This document shows, piece by piece, positions 47,821-64,000 of a stretch of 64,000 bases of DNA; positions within the stretch are counted from its first letter, which is position 1, and every line of letters begins with the position of its first letter. The notes beneath the pieces are model-generated. The model had not been told where the DNA came from, did no database searches, and saw only the letters and a program-made list of their open reading frames with translations. This DNA comes from Neocallimastix lanati (nom. inval.) (taxonomy: Eukaryota; Neocallimastigomycota; Neocallimastigomycetes; Neocallimastigales; Neocallimastigaceae), in the NCBI GenBank assembly GCA_016946835.1, contig JACVTC010000106.1, forward strand, positions 88,501 to 152,500. The letters are read 5' to 3'. The position numbers and the translations under genes were made by a program.

Positions 47821-50800
47821 CTAATTTGCAGGCATTGAATATTTCATAGCATATTCATTCATACAGTTAACGCATTTAACTTTACCATCCTTGAATAATT
47901 TAAATTTATTCATACCACATTCACTACACTTTAATTCATCTTCTGCTTCATTATCTAAAACTTGTGATGGAGTATTTACTTGTGAATTTTGTTGAGATGA
48001 ATCATAGGAATAGTCTAATGTTGAAATAGATGATGGTGGTAACATAATAATATTATTAGGATTCAAATTATTATTATTATGAAGGTTTCCATTGACATTA
48101 TTACTACTATTATTATTATTATTATTTTCATTGTAAAATGATGGTGAAGCACTAATATTATTATTATTAGGACAATTGTATTGATGAGAATGTGAACAAT
48201 TACAAATTTGACATACACTAAAGGAACTATTTTGATCATTTGAAAAAGAGATAGAATCTTGATTATCTATATTAAGAGAAGCACTACTATTACCTTTATT
48301 CATATTAATCATATTCATAGACATAGATGATTTAATTAAATATGGACTTTTATTAAATTCATTATTGAAATGATCCATCTCTATATAACTATTCGTCGCA
48401 CTACTCTGAGAATATGCTCTTGTTGGTTTTCTTTGGTAAGGTGAACCACTTACGCTACTATTTCCACTTGGAGGAAGTTCTTGAGATCTTGGATCAATTG
48501 GAATATTTTCTTTATTTTTATTTGAAAATATGTTATTATCATTTTCAGAATCATTTGATGAAACCTTTCTTCGAGCTAAAGCAACCAAATTACCTTCACT
48601 ATGAAATGATGTAAATCCTTTTCTTTCTTCTCGTTTTGGTGGTTTAATAACATTTTCAAATACTCTGATACGACCATTAAAATCAGCAGAAACAATAATC
48701 ATACCAACAGCATTATTTCTTTTCTTTTCTGGTTTAGCAACATTTTTAACAATATCTGCTGGATTAGCAATTTTATATTTGGCACTCCTGTTATGTTTAA
48801 TAACATTATGAACACTCATATTATCAATCTTACTTTCACGAAGATTTGCAGTTTCTAAAATAATTCTTGTTCTTTGAGGAGCAAAGACAGTGGCAGTAAC
48901 GGCACTATTACTTGCAACAAAGGTTTCATAGGTATTGATGGTCATAGCATCCCTACCTCTAATAATATTTTGTAATTTTTCAACCATTTCACGACGTGAT
49001 GTTTGTGGAGGTTCGACGTTCCATATATAAACCTGTCGATCTTCACTACCACAAATAATATATTTACCATCGTCACTAAAACTAGCCTTAATTTGACCAC
49101 TTTTATTTGTTAAACCTTTATATTCTTTTGTACAACTTTTATCATCTAATTGGAAAAGTCTAATTCTTGAATCCGTAGTTGTGAAAAGAATACTATCAGC
49201 TCCGGAAGAAAAACGTGGGAAAGGTTCAATACCAGTAATTTTCTTTTGTACTTTAGGATTACATACCTTAATTTGAGTATTATATTTAAGATTATCAAAC
49301 TCATAAAAAATAGCATCTCCTTGGAAAGTACCTGCAATGGCATATGAACCATCCTGAGAAAAACCTACTGAAGTAATTAATTGATCATTAGATAAATCAT
49401 TCCAATAAACCACTTTTTCTTCTTGTATTGACCACAATCGAATTTTCGAATCAAGAGAACCACTTAAGAAATAACGATCATCTTTAGGATGGAATTTAAT
49501 TGACGTTACAAAATCTTCATGTTGAAAAATTCTTAAACATTCATTATGCATAACATGCCATAAACGTACAGTTTTATCCATAGAAGAAGAAATTAAAAAA
49601 TCAGTTTTTGACCATGATAAATCTAAAATATCAGAAGTATGACCTTGATAGTAACGATAAGGATAACTTCTGAATACTGGTGATAATTTCTTTTTCTTCA
49701 TTAAATTTTGTTTGGTATCACTCATTTCTGGGGAGGAAAGATAATCTTGAACTTCAGAATATAAAATCCAGACACGAATAATCATATCTTGACCACCACT
49801 AGCTAAGTATTTACCATTTTGACTGAAACTCAAGGCCCAAATAGGACCTTCGATATCTTTCATTTCACTAATTGGTGTAATTTTTGAATTAAAACTGCTA
49901 CCACTACCTAATTTCAAACTTTCACCAAGATTTTCATTAAATGTAGTACTATCTGTTGTTATACTAATATTTGGATTTGCATCTGGACTATTTGAATTAG
50001 AATACGAATTTGTTGGTAATTTTCCTAATTCTTGAATAAATCTTAAACTATTAAATTCTTTTACATTTTTATGTTTTGTTCTAACATTAACATATTTCGA
50101 ATGTTTCTTTTTTGAACCAAGTATTTTTGAAACTGATGATATTTTTTTACCCGATTCTTTATTTCCATTAGGAATCTTAATTTTGCTTTTATCATCTTCT
50201 CTATCAGAATCATTTGAATTAATACTACTAACGTTATCAAACATTTCAGAATTCATACTTTTAATATTATCCGAAGACATAGAAATTCTCATTATATTTC
50301 CATTAATATTATAATAATTATCAAAATTATTGAATTCATTTGGATTTTTTTGATTCAACGCTTCATCACTATCATATTTTGTTAAAATTGAAGATTTCGA
50401 CTTTCTTGGTTTCTTGAAGAACCAACCTTTCTTATTTTCAGATTTTTTATCAGAATCTAAATCAATTTTTTCTAATGATACTTCTACGCTTTCTTTTGAA
50501 TTAACAGTATCATGTACACTTTGATTGGAATTAATTTCATTATTTTTGTTTGTAATTGAACTATTAGGATTTAAGAAATTATTATTGATTGATTCTTTTT
50601 TTTCCATTTCTTCCTCTTTTACATTATTTTCATTATCACTATTATTATTGCTAATTTCATTATCAACATCATTATTATCTTCTTCGTCATAGTAATCATC
50701 CTCTTCGCAGTATTTGTCTTCTTCTTCATTTACCAATTCTGACGATAAGGAATTTCTTAATTCATCAATATCTTTCTGGTTTAATATTCCATCTTCAATA

Positions 50801-50843
50801 TTGCCTTCCTTTTCCTTATTATTTTCTTCTCCATTCTTGAAAT

Positions 50844-50878
<35 letters not shown>

Positions 50879-51164
50879 ATAAATAAATAAACATATAAAT
50901 AAATATTTAAATAAATATATATATATTAATACATATATATAAATGAATTACAAATTTTAATATATATATAAATATTAACAAATTTTATAAATTTCTTAAT
51001 TTCTTGCTTACTTGTTCTTTAATTTTGCTTTCTATTAAAAGATTTAATGGATTTGTTGAATAACGTTTAATTGAATCTCTAATATTGTTAATTTTATTTT
51101 CAACTGTGAAATAATCATCTCTTGTTTGAACATCATAAAAGGATTCCGAACTATCTGAGTCCAT
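47821..51164 (-). CDS. WDR44-like WD40-repeat protein with C-terminal zinc ribbon, 2 exons, about 1055 aa
   Basis: Model: complement(47821..50835, 51012..51164), phase 0 join (GAACAA|GTAAGC .. TTTCAAG|AAT). The N-terminal ~380 residues are acidic and Ser/Asn-rich. WD40 repeats span roughly 380-800: GPIWALSFSQNGKYLASGGQ, YQGHTSDILDLSWSKTDFLI, SSSMDKTVRLWHVMHNECLR, FVTSIKFHPKDDRYFLSGSL, KITGIEPFP, SQIKASFSDDGKYIICGSED, and a final SADFNGRIRVFENV. This arrangement is that of WDR44/rabphilin-11 and the fungal Dgr2 group; WDR44 binds Rab11 in endosome recycling. The C-terminus has CQICNCSHSHQYNC and a zinc-ribbon-like ECGMNKF..CVNCMNEY near 1025-1045, not typical of animal WDR44. The start at 51164 precedes an acidic DSDSSESFYDVQTRDDY segment. 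A Rab partner is not assignable from sequence. Confidence 0.87.
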
Positions 51165-51255
51165 ATTATTAAATATTATTAATATTAATAATACTATTTA
51201 TATTTTTTAATTATTTATTGATTTATTATTGATAAATATATTTTTTTTATTGTTA

Positions 51256-51302
<47 letters not shown>

Positions 51303-51715
51303 TTGTAGATTATGTTTTTGTTATTTCAAGTTCTATTATTTATGAATTTATTTTTTTGGAAATAAATTTATATTTTACTGGTATCTTTATAATATGAAAT
51401 AAAAAAAAAAAAATAATAATATTGATATTCGTAAATTCAGATATACGAAGAGAAACTTTATATATTTATATATTTATGCAATATTTTAATAATGCAGTAA
51501 TAATTATAATGTAAATAAATTTACCTTTATATATAAAAACTACAGTATTTTAACTTTTAATTATAATTATTAATTTAATATATTTTTATTGTAAATAATT
51601 ACAATTGGTGAGAAAAGGTTTTTTCCATTTATTAATATTTTCTTTAAAAGAAAAGTTTGAAAGTTATTATCATATAATTTATATGTCTATTATATTATAC
51701 ACAATTTTATATATA

Positions 51716-51761
<46 letters not shown>

Positions 51762-51861
51762 ATATAATTACTCATAGAGAACTAAAAAATAAATAAATTT
51801 AGATAATCATATTTCAATAAAAATTGAAAATAAAAGGTATATATTGTTAATCTAATTTTTT

Positions 51862-51896
<35 letters not shown>

Positions 51897-52690
51897 TTAT
51901 TTATTTATTTATTTATTACTATTTAAATATACAATTCAAAATTTAAAAAGCAATTTTTAAAAAACTGAAATTATAAATATTAAAATAATTTAATATATAT
52001 TATTTTTATTTTATTTATTGCATTTGAATTTTTCTATATATAATATAGTATTGTATGTAAATATATTTTTATTATTGTTTACTAGTATTATCAGTTTTTT
52101 AGTATGTGGTTTCATCGAATGTTTAATGATTTAATTTATTAATAGAGACATTAATATTATAATTATATTCTATGGAACTATTTATTATATATTATTTTAT
52201 AACATTAATATAAAATATTATTTATTTACTTTAATATTTGAATAATTTGAATAATATTATTGATATATTATTAAATATATATATATGTTTTTTATTTATT
52301 ATCATTTCATGTAAAATCAAATTATTTTTTGACATGTTAAATTAAAAATTAAAATTTGTATGATTATTAAGATACATAAATATATTGATATCAAACATTA
52401 ATTTATGTAATTTCTAATTTTTTAAAAAATTATTATGATTTTATATAAAAAACATTTCATTTTTTAATTTTTATTATATTATAATTGATTTTGCTAAATT
52501 ATTTCTTAATTATTAATATTTAACTTTTTTTTTTTTTTTAATATTTATTATTATTATGGTACTAATTAATAACAATTAACTAATTTTAAAATGATACTAT
52601 TTTATTGATCATAAATTATTTATTTTATATTATAAAATTTTTAATTTTATTATTTCTTCATATCAAATTTACATATTAATATTTTTTAGA
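51165..52690. other. Intergenic AT-rich region
   Basis: Upstream of the WDR44-like gene: (ATT)n at 51257-51302, poly-A at 51720-51757, poly-T at 51865-51894 with a TTTA run. No gene accepted. Confidence 0.5.
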
Positions 52691-52810
52691 AAAAAAAAAA
52701 AAAATAAATAAAGTAATCTTCAAGTTCCCCAATCTTCAACAGATGTTGTAATCTTTACTAAAAAGGCCCTATAGGCATATAAACTTGAAAGTTTGTTAGT
52801 TTTTTATATA
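52691..52810 (-). other. Less AT-rich island, possible orphan terminal exon
   Basis: On the minus strand (about 52797-52726) 23 open codons read KLSSLYAYRAFLVKITTSVE then DWG-T and a stop, preceded by an AG. The segment is bounded by the inverted repeat TTCAAGTT/AACTTGAA. No upstream exons could be found on the minus strand. It could be an orphan last exon or a small inverted-repeat element. Confidence 0.25.
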
Positions 52811-53801
52811 TTGATTTATTATTTTACTAATAAATATGCATAATTTTATTTAAAGTTTTATTCATTTTTGGAATTTACTTCTTACTTCTTTAATTGTATA
52901 TATATATATATATTTAGGTTTAAAGTTTTCATAAAAGAATTTTTCCAATGGAAACAATTAAACTTAATTAAGATAACTATAAATATTTTATATTTTAAGT
53001 GGAATAAATGAATTAAATGTCATAGGAAAATTAATAAATATTTTAAAGTTTTTTTTTTTTTTTTTTTTTTTTTTGATTGTCTCCTTTAATCAATAAAAAA
53101 AAAAAAAATTAAATATATAAACTCTAAAATAGCTAAATAAATAAATAAAATAAAAATAATAAAAATAATAAATAAAAATCTGAATAATTTAGAACAACTT
53201 ATATATAAAATAGGAAATACTTTTCTTCGGATATAAACTAATTGTCTAAAACAAAGTTTTCTTTTTTTTTTTTGTACTATAAATATTGTTCTTAGATGAC
53301 TTTCTTTTTAAATAAAACTTTTATATTTTTAATTTTATAATATAAATAACAATAATAAGAAAAAAAAGATACAAATTATAATTTAAATTATAGAAATTAT
53401 ATACTATTATAAAAAGATTATTAAATAATATAAAAAATAATAATAAGATATAATTAAATAAAATAATAACTACTTAAAAAGAAATTTATATATTAAATAT
53501 TTATAATTAAATGAATAGATTTCTTTTTATTGACATTGAAATATAATTAAGCTTTTTTTACGAAATTAGTGGCATTTTTAATGTTAATAAGATTTGATTT
53601 TATAATTTATTATACAATTTTACCATTTTGATAATAGTTTTGATAATAGAATTTTAAAATTTTTATTTCATTGGAGAAGGAAATTAATTATTTTCTTTTC
53701 TTATATCTTTTTTTTTTTTTTTTTAATTATTACTATTTTGAATTATTATTTTATTATTTAGAATAAATAAATATAATCGCTAGAATATTTTTATTTATTT
53801 A

Positions 53802-53847
<46 letters not shown>

Positions 53848-53977
53848 CTAATTACAATTTTTATTTTATTTTTTAATCTTTTAAAATTTGAATTTTTTTT
53901 AAACTCAAAAAAAAAAAAAAAAGAAAAAAAAAGAAAAAAAAACTAAGTATAGTGATTGAAATAGTTGTTATTCTTAG
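52811..53977. other. Intergenic AT-rich region left of MITE copy B
   Basis: Poly-T at 53048-53074 and 53803-53847 and mixed A/T sequence; nothing coding. Confidence 0.5.
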
Positions 53978-54533
53978 GAGTGTGTGTCATTTCGCAAAAG
54001 TTCATTTCGCAAAATTTTAATAAATAGATAAATAAATAATAAAATAAATAAATAAATAAATAATAAAAAAAAAATTATAAAATATAAAATAAAAAAAAAG
54101 AAATATAAAATAAAAAAAATATATATATATAAAATAAAAAAAAAATATATAAAATAAAAAAAAAATATAAAATAAAAAAAAAAAAATATAAAATAAAAAA
54201 AAAGAAATATAAAATAAAAAAAAAAATATAAAATAAAATAAAAATATAAAATAAAAAAAAAATAAAAAATATAAAATAAAAATATAAAATGTAAAATATA
54301 AAATAAAAATATAAAATGTAAAATATAAAATAAAAAATAAAAAAATAGAAAATAGAAAATAGAAAATAGAAAATAGAAAATAGAAAATAGAAAATAGAAA
54401 ATATTAAAATATAAAATAAAAAATATTAAAATATAAAATATAAAATATTAAAATAAAAAATAAAAAAAATAGTTACCACCTAAAATTATCCTAACTTTGT
54501 GCTACTTTTAACTCCCTTTTTTATGATGTCCTC

Positions 54534-54571
<38 letters not shown>

Positions 54572-55136
54572 GAATTATTTATAAATATTTCTTTTATTAA
54601 AAAAATTTATTAGTAATTTAAGATTTTTTTAAAATACTGCTCAAGGACTTAAAAGGTGTAAAATGATCAATTAATTATTTAAATATTATTTTTTAATCTT
54701 TATAATAATTATTTTTTAATTATATTTTAATTTTAATAGTTATATTTTAAATTATTATCCTTTACATCTTTTAAATTATTAATACTTATTTTTATATATA
54801 TATATAATTATTATTAATTATATATTATAGAACATTTAAAATGTATGATAAAATATTTTATTTTTTTAAAGTTTTAATTCTAATGAATATTTATTATTAT
54901 ATAATGTATATTTATTATATTTATTATATAAATATTTTTCTTTTTTTTAAAAAATTTAATTTTTAATTTATTTATATATTATAGTTTTATTTATTTATTT
55001 TTATTTATATAGTTATTTATTTAAATTATATATATTATTTATTTGTTTTATTATTTATTTATTAACTTTAAAAAAAAAATTTGCGAAATGAAACTTTCCT
55101 AAATGAAATTTTTCGAAATGCACTCCCCCATTCTCC
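53978..55136 (+). mobile_element. MITE copy B (hAT-like, non-autonomous) with 8-bp target-site duplication
   Basis: Flanked by direct repeats ATTCTTAG at 53970-53977 and 55137-55144. An 8-bp duplication is typical of hAT transposons. The termini are imperfect inverted repeats: left GAGTGTGTGTCATTTCGCAA, right (minus strand) GGGAGTGCATTTCGAAAAAT with a second CATTTCGCAAA block. The interior is A-rich with AAATATAAAATAAAA-type runs and an (AAAATAG)n array at about 54343-54402; it has no transposase. It shares long blocks with copy A at 11465-11912, which is inverted and much shorter. The extra length here is largely the expanded A-rich centre. Confidence 0.8.
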
Positions 55137-55269
55137 ATTCTTAGAATTATTTTTTATTAAAAAATTTTTTTATAATAAAAAAAATTAAATTTATATTAAA
55201 AAAACTTTCTTTTTAATTCTTTATATTTCAATTAAAAACAATTTTTTTTTTTACACATAACATATATAT

Positions 55270-55307
<38 letters not shown>
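55137..55307. promoter_or_regulatory. 5' flank with a 35-base A-tract abutting a start codon
   Basis: An A-tract at about 55271-55305 is followed within three bases (GG) by the ATG of the flavin-reductase-like gene. Such A-rich leaders are common before highly expressed fungal genes; whether it is in the mRNA is unknown. Confidence 0.4.
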
Positions 55308-55309
<2 letters not shown>

Positions 55310-55833
55310 GAGTCTTTCCTTAACCAGAGCTTTTTCTAAACTTCAAGTTACTGTTAATGCTTTTTCCGCTCTTAACAGAACTGTTGTTGGTAAACGTAAT
55401 TTTTCTCGTACTCTTCCAAACAAATTCTTTTTTGGTAAGAAGCCAGATACTTCAAAGTTTACTGTTGAAAAGATTTCAATTCCAAATCAAAATTTTAAAA
55501 TGGGGGTTCCACAAAAGCCAAAGGAAGGTACTTCAGTTGCCTATGAACCAAATGAAATTAAGGATATGTTGAAATTTTTAATGGGTGTTGTAAGTAATAT
55601 TATATATATATATATTAGTATTAAAAATGAAAATATATTATTAGTTAATAAATAATAAAATTAAAATTGAAGAAATGATTATTTTTTTAAAAAAATAATT
55701 AAAAAAGAAAAAAAAAAAATATCATTATGACTTTGAATATAATATTGATAAAGCTACCAAATAAAAACAACAACAATAATAATAATAATAAATAGATAGA
55801 TATTTAACAAATAAAATTAACACAAGAAATTAA

Positions 55834-55867
<34 letters not shown>

Positions 55868-55994
55868 TTTTTTTTTTTTTGATGTTAAATTTCAAATTGA
55901 AATTTCAAAATCTCAAATATAAAACAAAATATTCAATTATTTAAATTTTTTAACACATTATAAAATTTCATTATGAAGGTTTTCTTTCTTTCTT

Positions 55995-56032
<38 letters not shown>

Positions 56033-56145
56033 AATTAAGAAATTACTTTTTAAATTTTTTATTTTTTCAACTGGTTTTTGTTGGATATTAAATTTGATAA
56101 ATTAATTAAAATAATAAAGTTCTTCTGTAAGTTATCAGCTTTTTA

Positions 56146-56185
<40 letters not shown>

Positions 56186-56652
56186 CAATATAAAATAATT
56201 TTTTTAACTAATAATCTGTCAATTCATATTTTATTTTATGTTTTATATCAACTAAATAATAAAACATTATCACAGATGCCAAGATCTTCTAACCTAATTT
56301 CTACTGTTTCTTCTGAAGGTGTTCCAAATGTTGCTCCATATGCCTTATGTACTTGTGTTAGTATTAATCCACCAGTTATGTCTTTAACCGTCTCCAAAAA
56401 GCCAGAAGGTAAAAAAGATACAGAAAATAATATTGATGAAACTAAGGAATTTGCTGTAAATATTGTTACAGATAATTGTATTGAGTAAGTAAATAATAGT
56501 AATAAAAAAAGGATAATAATATATAATATATAATAAATAATATATAATAATAATAAAAAAATGAATGATAATAAAAAATATAAATATATATATATATAAT
56601 TTTTTATTAATTGTTTAAAAAATAATCTACTAATTATATATTTATCATAATA

Positions 56653-56683
<31 letters not shown>

Positions 56684-57040
56684 ATAAATTATATCTAAAG
56701 ATCATCTATGGTTGCTGGTGCTGAATTCCCACATAATGTTTCTGAATTTGAAAAGGTTGGTTTCACCCAAAAGGCTTCTTCTGTCATTAAGGCACCTTTA
56801 GTTGCTCAATGTCCAATCAATATTGAATGTAAGCTCCTTTCTCGTACTCCATTAACAAACAAGGAAGGTTCTGAAACAGCTATTATTTACAATGCCGAAA
56901 TTGTAAAGATTCATGCCAATAATTCCATCTACAATAACTCCACCACTCAATTTGATTATGAAAAATTTGGTTTAGTTTCTAAGCTTGGTGGCCCACAATA
57001 CGCTCGTATTAGTTCCATTATTAACATTGTCTCTGAATAA
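55308..57040 (+). CDS. Flavin reductase-like (FMN-binding split barrel) protein with organelle-type presequence, 3 exons, 276 aa
   Basis: Model join(55308..55589, 56276..56484, 56701..57040); phases agree. Residues about 95-276 form a flavin reductase-like split barrel: SSNLISTVSSEGVPNVAPYA, INPPVMSLTVSKKPEGKKDT, TKEFAVNIVTDN, HNVSEFEKVGFTQKASSVIK, APLVAQCPINIECKLL. This family (flavoredoxin/DIM6-NTAB) binds FMN and serves in reductase or electron-transfer roles. Residues 1-42 (MSLSLTRAFSKLQ..., RTVVGKRNFSRTLPNKFF) are Arg/Ser/Leu-rich without acidic residues, like the targeting peptides of hydrogenosomal enzymes in these fungi, with KRNFSR as a plausible cleavage zone. Hydrogenosome location is therefore inferred. 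Intron 1 is long (686 nt) for this window. The substrate is unknown. Confidence 0.85.
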
Positions 57041-57419
57041 TCTTTTTTTTTTTTTTTTTTTTTTTATGAATAATATTTATAACACATTATAATTTATTAA
57101 TATTTATTTAAAAAAAAAATTATTCAATAAATTTAAAATTGATGAAAAAATAATGTATTAAAACGAAAAACGTATCAGACAAAAAATGATATTAGATGAC
57201 ATTTTATTTTTAATTTTTTTTATTTCTATTCATAATTTCTTTATATATTTTATTAATTGTTAATTAATCATTAATTTCCAAAAAAAATTGTATATATAAT
57301 CTAATAATAACTTTATTATTTTTATCTAATAGTTGATTATATTTATTGTTAATAATTTAAGACACTTCTCTTTAATTTTTTTTTTTTTTTTTTTTTTTTT
57401 TTTGCATTCTTTCTATTTA
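57041..57419. other. 3' flank of the flavin-reductase-like gene
   Basis: Poly-T directly after the stop codon (57042-57065) and again at 57379-57403; no gene. Confidence 0.55.
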
Positions 57420-57735
57420 TAAATTAATTATGCTAAGCTTTCTCATTAGCTTCGTTATTTAATTTTTTATATTTATTGAAGATATTATTTATGTTCAACA
57501 AAAACATTTCAATATCTTTCCTATTACTGAATCTCATATAGTCCTATTCCTTTTAAAGTTCAAGTTTCTTTTTTTCTTTCCCAGTCTCATAAGTATCTAT
57601 TAATAGATTCCAAACATTGATATTCAGTTATTCATTTTGAAATCTATTTTTCTTTTAGTCTTACATTCAAGGCTCATACTTAGTATTTTCCTTAATGGTC
57701 ATAGTATGATCATACTAAATGGAGTATTAATAGTT
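57420..57735 (-). mobile_element. Decayed copia-type gag relic
   Basis: In one minus-strand frame with a few stops one reads NINVWNLLIDTYETGKEKKK then LEL, MRFSNRKDIEMFLLNINNIF and NKYKKLNNEANEKA. The pattern W..L...Y, then spaced hydrophobics and ending in a helix with N.L...(G/A), is that of copia/UBN2-type gag. It lies far from the pol relics at 7.6-10.1 kb, so it is a separate insertion. Poly-A/T (57748-57789) borders it on the upstream side. Confidence 0.5.
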
Positions 57736-63930
<6,195 letters not shown>

Positions 63931-64000
63931 TATTATATAGAATTTCGTTAATCTTTATTAAATTTTAATAATAATATTTTTAATTTTAATATTATTTATT

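Overview
The window looks like nuclear DNA of an anaerobic gut fungus (Neocallimastigomycota). Non-coding DNA and introns are almost pure A/T with long poly-A/poly-T tracts and (AAT)n arrays, while coding exons stand out by being less AT-rich. Genes are split by small AT-rich introns with GTAAGT/GTATGT/GTTAGT-like donors. The most diagnostic gene is a secreted esterase with two tandem N-terminal CBM10-like fungal dockerins, a hallmark of the cellulosomes of these fungi. A chitin synthase, a SHIPPO-type (sperm-tail/axoneme) protein suited to a zoospore-forming fungus, and a flavin-reductase-like protein with a hydrogenosome-style presequence fit the same picture.

Layout. 1-0.66 kb: 57-bp minisatellite. 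0.67-3.7 kb (-): chitin synthase, 4 exons. 5.1-6.5 kb (-): small 8-exon SHIPPO-motif protein. 7.6-10.1 kb (-): decayed Ty1/copia and Ty3/gypsy pol relics lying end to end. 11.2-11.9 kb: a long (TTTA)n array, then a hAT-like MITE. 14.1-14.7 kb (+): PMP3-family membrane protein with a PPxY tail. 17.6-18.8 kb (-): dockerin esterase. 19.7-20.6 kb (-): broken TMEM198-like membrane-protein gene. 21.3-22.8 kb: unidentified, less AT-biased relic DNA. 23.6-28.1 kb (-): Atg13 HORMA domain joined in one gene model to an Atos/DUF4210-type module. 31.8-36.3 kb (-): Utp6, 10 exons. 38.1-40.6 kb (-): Lys/Glu-rich protein of unknown function. 42.6-43.1 kb (-): small secreted protein. 44.8-46.2 kb (+): ribose-phosphate pyrophosphokinase. 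47.8-51.2 kb (-): WDR44-like WD-repeat protein. 54.0-55.1 kb: second copy of the hAT-like MITE with an 8-bp target duplication. 55.3-57.0 kb (+): flavin-reductase-like protein. 57.4-57.7 kb (-): copia gag relic. 59.6-63.9 kb (+): 11-exon gene whose C-terminal half resembles the FAM178/CANIN (SLF2/Nse6) family of SMC5/6 loaders.

The genes are a mixed eukaryotic set, not one pathway: cell wall synthesis, ribosome biogenesis, autophagy, genome maintenance, nucleotide precursor supply, plant-wall degradation and flagellar structure. The exon joins given were worked out by hand from splice consensus, reading frame and family similarity; each listed multi-exon model keeps an open frame from start to stop. 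No prokaryote-type operon, CRISPR array, rRNA or convincing tRNA gene was seen. The most rewarding items to check are the Atg13-Atos fusion, the CANIN-like gene with a putative SUMO-interacting motif, the two-copy hAT-like MITE family, and a dispersed repeat at 31.2 kb and 47.0 kb that carries a short ATG-initiated frame.
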